Origin: Planctomycetota bacterium
Lineage (GTDB): Bacteria; Planctomycetota; UBA1135; GCA-002686595
NCBI GenBank assembly: GCA_029250885.1
Contig: JAQXEK010000078.1
Coordinates: 1-64,000 of the forward strand
DNA: 64,000 bases
Reading direction: 5' to 3'
This document shows, piece by piece, positions 44,301 through 52,628 of the stretch. How positions within the stretch are numbered: the first letter of the stretch is position 1; each line of letters opens with the position of its first letter. The notes beneath the pieces are model-generated. The model made no database searches. It was not told the DNA's origin and was given only the letters and a program-made list of their open reading frames with translations. The position numbers were made by a program, and so were the translations under genes.

Positions 44301-44924
44301 TTGGTAGGCCTTGTAGAAATCGCCAAATTTCAAGGTCTCGGCTTCGGGCACCTTAGGCACCACCAGCTGGCGTGCCCCGCCAGCACCGGGGATGTCGATG
44401 GCCAGGCCGAAGTTGACGTGCTTCGGGACGCGCCTCCAGATACCGCTGTCGTTCTCCTCAAAGGCGCTCTGAACCCGGGGCATCTCCCCTAGAGCGCGGA
44501 TCATGGCAAAGGCGATGATGTGGGTGTAAGAGGCCTTGCCCAGGGCGCGGACGGCCATGTGCTCGTTGATCAGGCGCCGGTTCTCATCAAGCAGCTTCAC
44601 CGGTACAACGCGCACGGTGGTTGCGGTAGGGACCTCTAGGCTTGCCGTCATGTTCTTAACGATCAGCCGCGAGACGCCCTTGAGCTTCTCGTATTCGTTG
44701 CTCTCGTCGGACTCCATGGGAGAAGAGCCCTTGGTAGCCTCTGCTCTCGGCGTGGGAACCTTAGCAGGCGCTGCAGCGGCTTTCTCAGCCCCGGCGGGAT
44801 CCAGGCGCGCGAAGATCTCCGCCCAGCTGTCCTCCACCGCTTTTGGATTGGTGAGCCACTTGCCGTGAAGCTCCTCTACATAGCCCGCGTTGACGCCGTA
44901 TTCGCTCTCGAAATCGATTCCCAT
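41307..44924 (-). CDS. odhA: Multifunctional 2-oxoglutarate dehydrogenase (E2 catalytic-E1 fusion, OdhA/Kgd type)
   Basis: 1205 aa. Residues 1-40 are the short E1o N-terminal segment (EELHGKWLTNPKAVEDSWAEIF). An Ala/Pro linker follows, then about 80-330 is an E2 acyltransferase core with ATYDHRVIQG (DHR 289-291). From about 375 on it is a full thiamine-diphosphate E1o: GMAHRGRLNVLAN, NPSHLEAVDPVV, IHGDAAFSGQGVV, NNQIGFT and RRWGHNEGDEP. There is no lipoyl or subunit-binding domain, so it needs a separate lipoylated E2, as in corynebacterial OdhA and mycobacterial Kgd. It should feed succinyl-CoA into the TCA cycle. Allosteric and FHA-protein control is known for the actinobacterial enzymes; no FHA gene is seen here. 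Confidence 0.94.
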   Translation of the reverse strand: MGIDFESEYGVNAGYVEELHGKWLTNPKAVEDSWAEIFARLDPAGAEKAAAAPAKVPTPRAEATKGSSPMESDESNEYEKLKGVSRLIVKNMTASLEVPTATTVRVVPVKLLDENRRLINEHMAVRALGKASYTHIIAFAMIRALGEMPRVQSAFEENDSGIWRRVPKHVNFGLAIDIPGAGGARQLVVPKVPEAETLKFGDFYKAYQGIVERGRDGKLTGEDYADCTVTLTNPGGFGTTMSVPRLMSGQGLILAVGSIGVAPEMRGMSRATLAANAIGPVMTITATYDHRVIQGAESGILLRRVEELLSGKDEFYDKIFCDLRIPWSPVRGASDASLSLGLGGSGTEQDKLDQRAKVWQLVNAYRSRGGRLADLDPLEYIPDPIASLDPATYGFTVWDLDRTFSSGDLSEVPTITLRDILVQLRRAYCRRWTVEYMHIQSRSKKMWLRGQVENPANAAEIDSEDRVRILTMLSRAENFERFLHATYVGNKRFSLEGGDSMIPALAAILDRAAEGGVERVVIGMAHRGRLNVLANIMGKSRAQIFREFEGVLLPLSQEGSGDVKYHLGQRGTYHTYRGKQVEVVLCANPSHLEAVDPVVCGMTRAYQDTIEDIDRSRVLAVQIHGDAAFSGQGVVPETLNLSQLDGYTNGGTVHIVVNNQIGFTASPKDTRSTYYCTDVAKAVQAPILHANGDNPEAVVRASLLAVDYQRKFQGDVVIDMVCYRRWGHNEGDEPAYTQPVLYAKINQHPTVPETYKDLLVRRGNLTEDEAAAIFRETSAELSNALKEFRDTVQPEVLPEDEILDLDVDDPRDFTTAPSPETGVAEADLIEMIDSLNEMPVGHVTHPNLLRQLRRREQMLRGEQDLDWGCAEAMAFGSLVSSGLPIRLSGQDSGRGTFSHRHSVIRHQKDNSDYLPLASMAAKAGNGGSFEVHDSALSEEAVLGFEYGYSLARPDTMVLWEAQFGDFVNGAQIQIDQFVTSGATKWKQDVGLTMLLPHGFDGMGPEHSSARPERFLALASGGNLTICNVSTAAQYFHMLRRQGLSIQAGETSPLIVFTPKSLLRDKRAASPVGDLSSGNFQELITVGDMSKASRVILCSGKVRHDLIDERAKQDNPDDFLVVSLEQLYPLPLLQLKGLFESMAGKQFTWCQEEPRNMGAWSFALQRFLDQGITLKYVGRPEASSPATGSYRRHSAEQAYLVSAAFR

Positions 44925-45027
44925 AATGGGAGATTTTCGCCCGTTGCGCGTTCAGACGTATGCACGAATTGAAGAATCTAGGTGGCGATCTGCTCGAGAC
45001 GCAAAAGTCATCAGGGTTATAAGGGCG

Positions 45028-45963
45028 CTACTTCAAATAGGAAGTGCCCAAAGACAGGCGGATCCCACCGAATAGCGCATCGTCGGTCTCGATCGTCCCA
45101 AGGCCCTCGCCGTCGTCCCGCAGCTCAAGTTCGCGCTCCGCAAGCCCTACGAAGAGGTCCACCTTGAGGCCCGGATTGGGATGCCAGACCATACCGCCCC
45201 GGAGAGAGAGCTCCTCGTCGTAGATCGCCGCGTCCGGTGCGCCGCTCTCCTTGCCCAGCCTATAGCCGCGCTCTTCGAGATTTACGCTCAGGAAGTAGTT
45301 GGTCGCAGGATTGCCCTGGAAGCCCAGGCCCCAGCCGCCGGCCTGGTCACCAAGGTGCCAGGCCTCGCTAATGCGCCAGTCGAGCAAAGCTAGGGGCAGG
45401 ATCCGCACATCGTCCTCGTGGCGCTCATTGACATCGATCACGAGCTTTACGCCGACATGCTCCATTAGGGGGACAGTAGCGCCCAGGTTGCCGCCGAAGG
45501 TCAGCTCGTCCAGGGGCTTGGCTCCATCCACCAAGCCCGCTTCCGCCCGCGCGCTGGCGAACCATGGGATGGGAGCGTCCTGGGCACCGAACCAGGTCGC
45601 GTCCACACGCCAGTGGTCAGCCGAGTGCAGGGGCGCCGTGGTGCCGCCAAGCATGTAGTTGTTGCCGTAGGCCAAGCGCTCGTACTCGAAGCCGAGGGAG
45701 ACCACCTGCTCGGCGGGCATACTGTGTTGCAGCTCGAGCCGGCCACCGAAGCGATCCAGATCCAGACTTTCGGGCGCACCCTTGACGCGCGTGCTCTTGT
45801 AGGCCGCGCCATTGAAGTCGAACTTGGCGTCCCAGTCGCCGTTACCATCTAAGGTCCGCAGGGTCAGATCACCGAGCCCTGGGCCCAGGGCCAGGGGCGA
45901 GCTGGGCGCGGGAGCCTTGGGAGGGTTTGGGGCGAGCAGGCTGAAGAGGAGCAGGGCAAGCAT
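45028..45963 (-). CDS. Putative outer-membrane beta-barrel protein
   Basis: 311 aa with a signal-like N-terminus (MLALLLFSLLAPNPPKAPAP). Alternating strands follow: WDAKFDFNGAAYKS, GRLELQHSMPAEQVVSLGFEYERLAYG, HVGVKLVIDVNERHEDD and LFGGIRLSLGTSYLK. The layout resembles DUF6268-type barrels. The C-terminal residue is Lys, atypical for a BAM signal. It begins 22 bases after the M28 peptidase stop and is probably cotranscribed with it. Confidence 0.65.
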   Translation of the reverse strand: MLALLLFSLLAPNPPKAPAPSSPLALGPGLGDLTLRTLDGNGDWDAKFDFNGAAYKSTRVKGAPESLDLDRFGGRLELQHSMPAEQVVSLGFEYERLAYGNNYMLGGTTAPLHSADHWRVDATWFGAQDAPIPWFASARAEAGLVDGAKPLDELTFGGNLGATVPLMEHVGVKLVIDVNERHEDDVRILPLALLDWRISEAWHLGDQAGGWGLGFQGNPATNYFLSVNLEERGYRLGKESGAPDAAIYDEELSLRGGMVWHPNPGLKVDLFVGLAERELELRDDGEGLGTIETDDALFGGIRLSLGTSYLK

Positions 45964-45985
45964 GTTGTCTCTGGGTTGAGTTCGG

Positions 45986-47821
45986 TTATTGGGCTTGGGC
46001 GGCGTAGAAGGCTTCGGCCGCCTCTGCGGAGGCGCGCTCGGCGGCGGTGGCCGTCGTCAGGGCCTCCTCGGCCGGAATGCGAAGGCACTCGGCCCGTAGC
46101 CAAGCGCCGGCGCCGCGCTCCCACTCACGCCAAGCGGCCACTAGACCCGGCTCCTCGGCCTCCTCGGCCGAGCTCGTACGCGTGATCATCTCGTGGCCCA
46201 GGGAGATCAGGTACCGGCTCAGGTCTTCGGGCTGGGGATCCGCCATGGCGAGCAAGGTCGAAGCCAACACGACCTCGGCGCGCTTGAGTTCCTCGCCATC
46301 CACCATGTTCATGCGGTCTAGGCTCGTGTGGTAGGTAAAGTCGGTGAAGTGCCAGATCAAGACGCCCGGTATTCCTGCCGCATTGAAGACGTCGTGGTCG
46401 CTGCCACCCTCCCAGGGGTGGTCGGCGGTCTGCCAGGTCACCTCGGGAGCGGTGCCGGCCTCGTTCGGCTCGCGGGTGTACAGGGCTACGTCGATCATGG
46501 CGCAGCGCGCGACGATCGCGAAGCCGTTGGGCTTGACCATCTCACCAGTAACCTCGCCCGCGCCCCAGGGCGTGTGCACATCCGGCGCCAGGGGCATCGC
46601 GCCACCGGGGTCGGGCGTGCGCTCTAGTAGGCAGATCGATCCCGTCAGCTCGGGCGAGTTGCCCATCATGTCCGAGGAGATTCCGACCACAGGCTCGAGC
46701 TTCGTGTCCTCGAGCCAGATCTCGGTTTGGGTGTACTCGTCGCCCCAGACAAAGGCGATGCTGCGGGACGGCCAGGGAACCATTCCGGCCTTTAGGATTC
46801 TCGATGTGGCGATAGCCGCCTCGAGTTGGCCGCCGACGCCGGAGGCATTGTCGCTGGCGCCGGGCTCTTGGATGTGGGCCACACTGACGGTGCACTCATC
46901 CGGACGCTCGTGGCCAACGATGCGGGCTTCGAGGGTGCGCATCGGGCGCTGGTCAAGGTCAACCACGGCGTGGTAGCTGAGCTTCACGCCGTCGGGGCTG
47001 GCGCTGGCGGCCTGCTCGATGCGCTCGAAGCTGGCCGGTGAGATCTGTGCGACCGGCAGGGTACTAGGCTCGGAGAGCCGCTTGTAGAGCACCGCATCCA
47101 TATGGCGATTGGCGCCGGTCGGATCCTCGTTAAAGTTCTGGAGTTGGGCCGAGAGTACCGCCGATGCGCCTGCGATCTCGGCGCGACTGATCGTCGAGGA
47201 CAGGGGCGCCTTAGTGACCAGGATGTCACCAGGCTGCACGTCCCCAAGGGAAAAGCAAACACGCCCGGTAACCTTGCACGAAGGCGCGCCAAGGGGCAGT
47301 ACCGTGCGATCGATGTCCCCCGCGTTCTGGAAGTTGTGCAGGATAATGTCGCCCGCGGCCCCAGCGTGCAAGATGACCTGCGCTGAGCGCGGGGTCCAGG
47401 CGGGCTTTTCCATGGGCGTCTCGATTACGCGCAGGGTCAACCGCGGGTCGCCGCGGTCAAAGCCCGCAGCCTCGAGCTTGCCGATCAAGTGTTCGACAAC
47501 CGCTTCGTAGCCCTCGTTTCCTGGCGCCCGGTAGTAGCCGTCCGCGAAGGTAACGGTCTCCATCGCTGCGTCCGCGTCGTAGGCATCCAGCAGGGCGGGC
47601 ACAAAGCGCGCAGGGCCCGTGTCGGCTACGTGGACCCGTGGGCCAAGGTGCCAGGCTTGCTCGCTAAGGCCTGCGGACTCGAGGCCAGCTTTTAGGATGG
47701 CCTCGACGTCCTCGTTGCTGGAGCGACAGGACGAAGTCAACGCTAGAAACAGCCCTCCCGCAGCAACTGTCGCCGTCGAGAGAAGCTGGTGGTACGGTGC
47801 GGTTTCAGGCGCTTGGGGCAT
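45986..47821 (-). CDS. M28-family metallopeptidase, exported
   Basis: 611 aa. The N-terminal hydrophobic segment ends in LALTSSC, a possible but non-canonical lipobox. A protease-associated-like insert lies at about 190-275. The M28 core has VAHIQEPGASDNASG (His316, Asp324), VWGDEYTQTE (Glu362), SSDMMG (Asp384) and YHTSLDRM with the final His. The usual second HxD aspartate is replaced (HIQ). An extracellular aminopeptidase-type function is inferred. It starts nine bases after mtnP and is followed by the barrel gene. Confidence 0.82.
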   Translation of the reverse strand: MPQAPETAPYHQLLSTATVAAGGLFLALTSSCRSSNEDVEAILKAGLESAGLSEQAWHLGPRVHVADTGPARFVPALLDAYDADAAMETVTFADGYYRAPGNEGYEAVVEHLIGKLEAAGFDRGDPRLTLRVIETPMEKPAWTPRSAQVILHAGAAGDIILHNFQNAGDIDRTVLPLGAPSCKVTGRVCFSLGDVQPGDILVTKAPLSSTISRAEIAGASAVLSAQLQNFNEDPTGANRHMDAVLYKRLSEPSTLPVAQISPASFERIEQAASASPDGVKLSYHAVVDLDQRPMRTLEARIVGHERPDECTVSVAHIQEPGASDNASGVGGQLEAAIATSRILKAGMVPWPSRSIAFVWGDEYTQTEIWLEDTKLEPVVGISSDMMGNSPELTGSICLLERTPDPGGAMPLAPDVHTPWGAGEVTGEMVKPNGFAIVARCAMIDVALYTREPNEAGTAPEVTWQTADHPWEGGSDHDVFNAAGIPGVLIWHFTDFTYHTSLDRMNMVDGEELKRAEVVLASTLLAMADPQPEDLSRYLISLGHEMITRTSSAEEAEEPGLVAAWREWERGAGAWLRAECLRIPAEEALTTATAAERASAEAAEAFYAAQAQ

Positions 47822-47830
47822 GTGGAAGTC

Positions 47831-48700
47831 CTAAAGGTACTTGTCGATCAGAAGGCCGAGGCGCTCGCGGGCTTCTGCGGGGATGCTGTCCTTAGCTGTC
47901 ATGATGGCGAATTGAAGGGCATCTCCACAACCACAACTGCTATTTGCTTGGCTAGAGATCTTGGGGACAGCTGCTTTGATCAAGGCGCGGGCGTTACCGA
48001 CGTTGGCGGCCATCACCTCGAGCACAGCCTCTACGGTCACGTCGTCGTGACCCTCGTACCAACAGTCGTAATCCGTAGCCATGGCGACGGTTGAGTAGCA
48101 GATCTCGGCCTCGCGGGCGAGGCGAGCCTCTTGCAAGTTAGTCATTCCAATCACGTCGACGCCCCAGCTGCGGTAGATCTTCGACTCCGCGCGGGTGGAG
48201 AACTGGGGGCCCTCCATGTTGACGTAGGTGCCGCCGTCATGGGTCTTGACGCCCGCTTGGTTCCCGGCCTCAATCAGGTTCTTGCGCAGGTCGCCGCAGA
48301 CAGGGTCCGCGAACATGACGTGGGCCACGCAGCCCTTGTTGAAGAAGGTGTCCACGCGGTGGCGCGTGCGATCAAAGAACTGATCGATGACCACGAACTC
48401 GCCGGGCACGATGTCCTCGCGCATGGAGCCCACGGCTGAGATCGACAGGATGCGGCTGACGCCTAGGCGCTTCATGCCCCAAATGTTCGCGCGAAAGTTG
48501 ATCTCCGACGGGCTCACCTTGTGACCGCGGCCGTGGCGCGGAAGGAAGACCATCTTGACGCCGTCCAGAACACCGGTGATGAAGGCGTCGCTCGGCTCGC
48601 CAAAGGGTGTTGAGAGTGCGACCTCTTTCACGTCCGTCAAGCCGTCAATGTCGTACAGGCCAGAGCCGCCGATTACGCCGACGATGAGTTCTTCAGTCAT
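47831..48700 (-). CDS. mtnP: S-methyl-5'-thioadenosine phosphorylase
   Basis: 289 aa. It splits methylthioadenosine, a by-product of polyamine synthesis and SAM chemistry, into adenine and methylthioribose-1-phosphate. GGSGLYDIDGL, FLPRHGRGHKVSPSEINFRAN, MEGPQFSTRAESKIYR and CYSTVAMATDYDCWYEGHD align closely with MTAP rather than purine nucleoside phosphorylase. Adenine released here could be salvaged by a phosphoribosyltransferase; the hpt gene upstream on the same strand handles hypoxanthine/guanine instead. No other methionine-salvage gene is adjacent. Confidence 0.94.
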   Translation of the reverse strand: MTEELIVGVIGGSGLYDIDGLTDVKEVALSTPFGEPSDAFITGVLDGVKMVFLPRHGRGHKVSPSEINFRANIWGMKRLGVSRILSISAVGSMREDIVPGEFVVIDQFFDRTRHRVDTFFNKGCVAHVMFADPVCGDLRKNLIEAGNQAGVKTHDGGTYVNMEGPQFSTRAESKIYRSWGVDVIGMTNLQEARLAREAEICYSTVAMATDYDCWYEGHDDVTVEAVLEVMAANVGNARALIKAAVPKISSQANSSCGCGDALQFAIMTAKDSIPAEARERLGLLIDKYL

Positions 48701-48753
48701 GGAAAAGTACCAGTTTCAATCTTTCGATTTTGAGGGGGGGGAAGGATAGTCGC

Positions 48754-48789
48754 GCAGGCGGGCCGCCCGATTGGGAGCGACCCGCCTGC
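48754..48789 (-). other. Hairpin between truD and mtnP
   Basis: GCAGGCGGG (48754-48762) pairs with CCCGCCTGC (48781-48789), just after the truD stop on the minus strand. No T-run follows, so it may be an intercistronic processing or stabilising structure rather than a terminator. Confidence 0.5.
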
Positions 48790-48799
48790 ACTAGGTTAC

Positions 48800-50569
48800 C
48801 TATTCTTCGGACTTCGAGGAGGAAGAGTCTGAGCCCTTCGAGCCGCCGCTACCCCAGGGGTTGCCGCCGCTGGGCTTTGCGGCCGGTGCGGAGTCCTTCG
48901 GCTTGTAGTCCTCGCCGCCCGAGCGACGATAGGCGCCGCCGGTGTTCGGGGCTGAATCGGGGCTCTCCGTGCGCGGCTTGTAGCCGCCACTCGATGCGCC
49001 GGAGTCCCGGCCCTGGTAGCCGCCGCCTTCGCGGTTGCCGCCACCTCGGTAGCCGCCTCCGCCCTCGCGGTTGCCGCCCTGGTAACCACCGCCGCCACCG
49101 CGGCCTTGGTAGCCGCCGCCTTCGCGGTTGCCGCCACCTCGGTAGCCGCCTCCGCCTTCGCGGTTGCCGCCTTGGTAACCACCGCCGCCGCCACGGGCAA
49201 AGGAGCCCTCTTGGCGACGATAGCCACCCTGGCTTTCTTGGTTCGGAGCGCTGTCATCGCGGTTGCGATCACGTCCACGATCCTGGAAGCCCTGGCCTTG
49301 GCGCTTGTTGAAGCTACCGCCGCCAAACCTTGAACCGCGTCCGCCCTCGGGATTCTCGTCCCGCTCGCGCTCGCGCTTTTCCTGCTCAAGCTTCATCTCG
49401 GCGCTCATCTCAAAGATGCGCTTTACGACCAACGTCGCGTAGCTACCACGGGGCAACTCAAAGCGAAGCTTAACGAGACTGCAACCGCGGTTCAGGCGAT
49501 CCTCTTCTGCAGGGCGCACGCGCAGGTGCCCGGGGACGACGACCAAGGGGCGGTCCTCGCCCTTTAGTGCGAAGCCCGAGACGCCCTCGATGTGGAACTG
49601 CTCGGCTGTCAGGCCCTCGGCGGCGAGAACGCGCTCGAAGACGGCCTTATCGTCGCCGCAGTCTTCCAAGCGCGAGCCCGGCAGACGCAGTCCCGCGCGC
49701 ATCACCAAGTCCGCGGGAGGGGCACCTTCAAAGGTAGGCAGTGCACCCTCGTCCGAGGACAGCACCGTTCGCTCTTCCTTGGCACAAGCGTCGCGAATCA
49801 GCAGGGCAGCCGCGCGGTTCCAGATGTGGCTCTGGTACGCATACAGGTGGATCAAGCGGATTCGCGAGGGCGCGAAGTAGAACGCGCCGGCAAAGTCCTC
49901 AGGGTTCTTCTCGAGGTGATCGAAGATCGAGAAGTGCTCGCCAAAGCCGCGGCTGATGCCCGCACACTTGCTCCAGTTGCCCCAGTTGCGACCGATGTCA
50001 CCCTTGTAGCGCTCGTAGCGCGCCGAGTCGAAGGGCGAGGGCCAGAACAGCATGCGCTTCAGACCCTCTTCCATGTTGCCCAACATCAGCTCGCGGGCAA
50101 CCCATCCCTGGTCGTGGCGCAGGTTGCCAAAGCGCTGGTCGTCAAAGTAGTTGATCAGGCCGTGCTCGCGAACGCCGTCCAGGTTGTTCCGCAGGACGCG
50201 CACGTCCTCGCGCCAGAGTGCGCGCACGGTGATCTCGAATCCGTTGCCTCGACTGTGGTCGCTGGTCAGCTCCGATTCCGCGTAGCCCGCATGTTCAATG
50301 CGCAGATCGCCTTCGTTCAGAGTCACCTGGTTGTGCTTGCGCGGCACGCTCATGTACTGCGTCGTCACCGCTTGACGGTCCTTTAGTCCGGCAAACTTGA
50401 TGTCGCCGGTTTCGAGTCCCGTCTCGGTAGCCAGGGCCTTAATGGCCTCGGGCGTTGTCATCTTCTTCTTGGTGATGCGGTAGACCGCGTAGTCACCCTT
50501 TTCCGTGAGGTAGTTGTCGTTCAGCAATTCGCGAACGTGGAAGTCACCGGGTCGTTGTTTAAGTCTCAT
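48800..50569 (-). CDS. truD: tRNA pseudouridine synthase TruD with long RGG/YGG-rich tail
   Basis: 589 aa. Residues 1-405 are the TruD catalytic core, with GDYAVYRITKKKMTTPEA, the catalytic-Asp motif FAGLKDRQAVTTQ (Asp63 region), NYFDDQRFGN, the TRUD insert and LRFELPRGSYATLVVKR. TruD modifies U13 of tRNA. Residues about 410-589 are a low-complexity tail of GG(Y/N)RGG-, QGR- and SKG-type repeats, including a 31-residue tandem duplication. RGG-like tails bind RNA and promote condensation in other proteins; that role is inferred. It overlaps the upstream RluA-family gene by ATGA. Confidence 0.93.
   Translation of the reverse strand: MRLKQRPGDFHVRELLNDNYLTEKGDYAVYRITKKKMTTPEAIKALATETGLETGDIKFAGLKDRQAVTTQYMSVPRKHNQVTLNEGDLRIEHAGYAESELTSDHSRGNGFEITVRALWREDVRVLRNNLDGVREHGLINYFDDQRFGNLRHDQGWVARELMLGNMEEGLKRMLFWPSPFDSARYERYKGDIGRNWGNWSKCAGISRGFGEHFSIFDHLEKNPEDFAGAFYFAPSRIRLIHLYAYQSHIWNRAAALLIRDACAKEERTVLSSDEGALPTFEGAPPADLVMRAGLRLPGSRLEDCGDDKAVFERVLAAEGLTAEQFHIEGVSGFALKGEDRPLVVVPGHLRVRPAEEDRLNRGCSLVKLRFELPRGSYATLVVKRIFEMSAEMKLEQEKRERERDENPEGGRGSRFGGGSFNKRQGQGFQDRGRDRNRDDSAPNQESQGGYRRQEGSFARGGGGGYQGGNREGGGGYRGGGNREGGGYQGRGGGGGYQGGNREGGGGYRGGGNREGGGYQGRDSGASSGGYKPRTESPDSAPNTGGAYRRSGGEDYKPKDSAPAAKPSGGNPWGSGGSKGSDSSSSKSEE
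49011..49196. repeat. 93-bp tandem duplication in the truD tail
   Basis: Two copies with period 93 (for example TGGTAGCCGCCGCCTTCGCG at 49014 and again at 49107) encode a 31-residue Gly/Tyr/Arg unit. Each unit is itself built of shorter GGNREGGGGYRGG repeats. The copies differ at only a few third positions, so the duplication is recent and the length may vary between strains. Confidence 0.9.
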
Positions 50570-51657
50570 GTTTTGTAGGGCCTTACCTTGGCCAGCTGCC
50601 TTGTTATGCGTTGAAAATCAGCGGGGAGCGACGCTTGAACAACCAAGCGCTTCCCGTCCTCGCTCGGATCGGGCAGGTCGATCTCGAGGGCGTGAAGGGT
50701 GAGTCGATCGATCAGGGGCCTCTCGGGCCGGCCTGGCTTCGGTCGGTATCTGCTCTTGATGTCCGACAACTTGAGGTCGTCGAGACGGCCGTAGAGGGTA
50801 TCCACGGCAAGGGGGAATCCGGCGTGGGCGAGGTGCACGCGGATCTGGTGGGTTCGGCCGGTCTCGGGCGAGCAGCGAACCATCGTGAAGCCGCGGAAGC
50901 GCTGCTCCACGGTCACTCGTGTGCGGGCGGCCTTGGCGTCCTTCTTGTCATCCGGAAGCACCGTCATGCGGTTCGCATTCTTGCGAGCCTTGGTGGTGAT
51001 GCCCAAGCGGCGGCGCTCGCGGCGCCCCAGGGTCTCCTCGGGGCCGATGGCTCCGTCCAGCAGGACCTCGTCGTCATGGGGCCACTCCCCCTCGACCAGG
51101 GCCAAATAGGTCTTCTCGATGTCGTGGGCACCGGTCTTGGCGGCGCCCTCGAAAGCGGTGCGCAGTACGCGCTCGGCGTCTAGGTTCTTTGCGGCGACCA
51201 GCACACCCGAGGTGTCTTTGTCCAGACGGTGCAAGAGGCGCGGACGCCACTCCAGGCTGTCCTCGTCCTCGTCGTTCACCGGCTCGTGGCCCAGGGCGTG
51301 GGCGAGAAATGCGCCGGCCATGGAGCCACTCTCGGCGGCCCAGCGCTCGGGCTCAGAGGCCACGCCGGCGGGCTTATTGGCGACGATGATGTCGTCGTTC
51401 TCGAAGATGACCTCGAGCTTCACACTGGGCGCGTGCAGGGCACGCGGGTACAGAGTGTCCTGATCAAAGTTCATGATCACCACCTCGCCCTCTTGGACGC
51501 GGTGATTGGGCAAGATCTCGGCCCCGTCCACGGTAATCACACCGTCGCGAATGTTGCGCCGAAAGAACCCCTTGTTGAGAGCCGGACGCTCGAGACACAG
51601 GAGTTCATCTAACTCCATGCCCGCGCGCTCAGCCACGACCACCATCACCTCTACCAC
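50566..51657 (-). CDS. RluA-family 23S rRNA/tRNA pseudouridine synthase
   Basis: 363 aa from GTG 51657 (ATG 51648 is possible). The N-terminal S4-like RNA-binding domain (LDELLCLERPALNKGFFRRNIRDGVITVDG) precedes the catalytic domain with RLLHRLDKDTSGVLVAAK, whose second Asp is the nucleophile, and PETGRTHQIRVHLAHAGFPLAVDTLYG. An insert at about 195-240 is Arg/Lys-rich (GRRERRRLGITTKARKNANR). The exact target (RluC, RluD or RluA type) cannot be assigned. It is translationally coupled to truD, giving a two-gene pseudouridylation operon. Confidence 0.92.
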   Translation of the reverse strand: MVEVMVVVAERAGMELDELLCLERPALNKGFFRRNIRDGVITVDGAEILPNHRVQEGEVVIMNFDQDTLYPRALHAPSVKLEVIFENDDIIVANKPAGVASEPERWAAESGSMAGAFLAHALGHEPVNDEDEDSLEWRPRLLHRLDKDTSGVLVAAKNLDAERVLRTAFEGAAKTGAHDIEKTYLALVEGEWPHDDEVLLDGAIGPEETLGRRERRRLGITTKARKNANRMTVLPDDKKDAKAARTRVTVEQRFRGFTMVRCSPETGRTHQIRVHLAHAGFPLAVDTLYGRLDDLKLSDIKSRYRPKPGRPERPLIDRLTLHALEIDLPDPSEDGKRLVVQASLPADFQRITRQLAKVRPYKT

Positions 51658-51830
51658 TTCGATACTCCTGTTTGCGCAGACGCGCTTGTTTGCAAGGCGC
51701 TGCGCCCGAGGGTGCCGTGGCAGCCAGGGGGCGTGATCGCCGTCTTCTCAAGTTGTGCCGCACCGTCTATGGCTTGGCGTTATATCCCGGCCCTCTTCGG
51801 CCGCGATCCAGTTGTTCGATCTCTTGTTAT

Positions 51831-52424
51831 CTAGGAGCCGCAGCTCGCTGTCTCATCCTCGTGCTCTTCCACGAGGGCGCTGTTCAGGTCGGCGTAGTGC
51901 TCGGGCTTCAGAGCGCCGACATAGGGCAGGTTGCGGTAGCGACCCGCGTAGTCTAGGCCGTAGCCGACCACAAACAGGTCTTTGACTTCGAAGCACGCGT
52001 AGTCGGCTTCCATGTCCACCGCGCGGCGGGAGGGCTTGTCCAGGAAGACGCAGGTCTTCACGTCCGAGGCTCCGCGCTCGTACATCTCCTTCTTAAGTCG
52101 CGACATCGTGCGACCGGTGTCGAGAATATCGTCCACCAGCAGAACGCGACGTCCGCGGATCTCTTCGTCCATCGGAAAGAAGTTTAGCTTGAGGTCGCCT
52201 GATGTCGTGCCCGCGCCGTAGCTCGATGCACCCACGAAAGCCATCTCTAGCTTCGCGGGAATGTTGCGCACTAGGTCCGCCACAAAAACGACCGACCCCT
52301 TCAGCACGCCAACGACGACGAAGTCATCGCCGCCGTAATCGCGAGTCAACTCATCTGCCACTCGAATGATCCCGCTAAGGATCTGCTCGGTGGAGAAAAG
52401 AACTTCTTCGATATCGTCATGCAT
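51831..52424 (-). CDS. hpt: Hypoxanthine(-guanine) phosphoribosyltransferase
   Basis: 197 aa purine-salvage enzyme that makes IMP/GMP from the base and PRPP. The PRPP loop is VLLVDDILDTGRTM; FVVVGVLKGSVVFVADLVRNI, the VKTCVFLDKPSRR strand and YACFEVKDLFVVGYGLDYAGRYRNLP are diagnostic. The C-terminus is normal for the family. The flanking gaps are 173 bases to the pseudouridine synthase gene and 204 bases to the TPR gene; neither shows another feature. Confidence 0.95.
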   Translation of the reverse strand: MHDDIEEVLFSTEQILSGIIRVADELTRDYGGDDFVVVGVLKGSVVFVADLVRNIPAKLEMAFVGASSYGAGTTSGDLKLNFFPMDEEIRGRRVLLVDDILDTGRTMSRLKKEMYERGASDVKTCVFLDKPSRRAVDMEADYACFEVKDLFVVGYGLDYAGRYRNLPYVGALKPEHYADLNSALVEEHEDETASCGS

Positions 52425-52628
52425 GGGAGTCGCCGGGGCAGGAAGGAGGTTGCTTGGCTTTTTGGGCGGAGCAGTCTACATGATTCGGCCCGCGGCAGGG
52501 TACCGGAGACTGCTTTCCATCGACGCCGCCGTTGCCCGAGTGGGCGTCACGGGTGCTAGCAGCCCGCTTTTTGCCCCACTGCTGGTGCGCCGGCCAAGCA
52601 AGCCAAGGACTTCGAACGCCAGGGCGAC

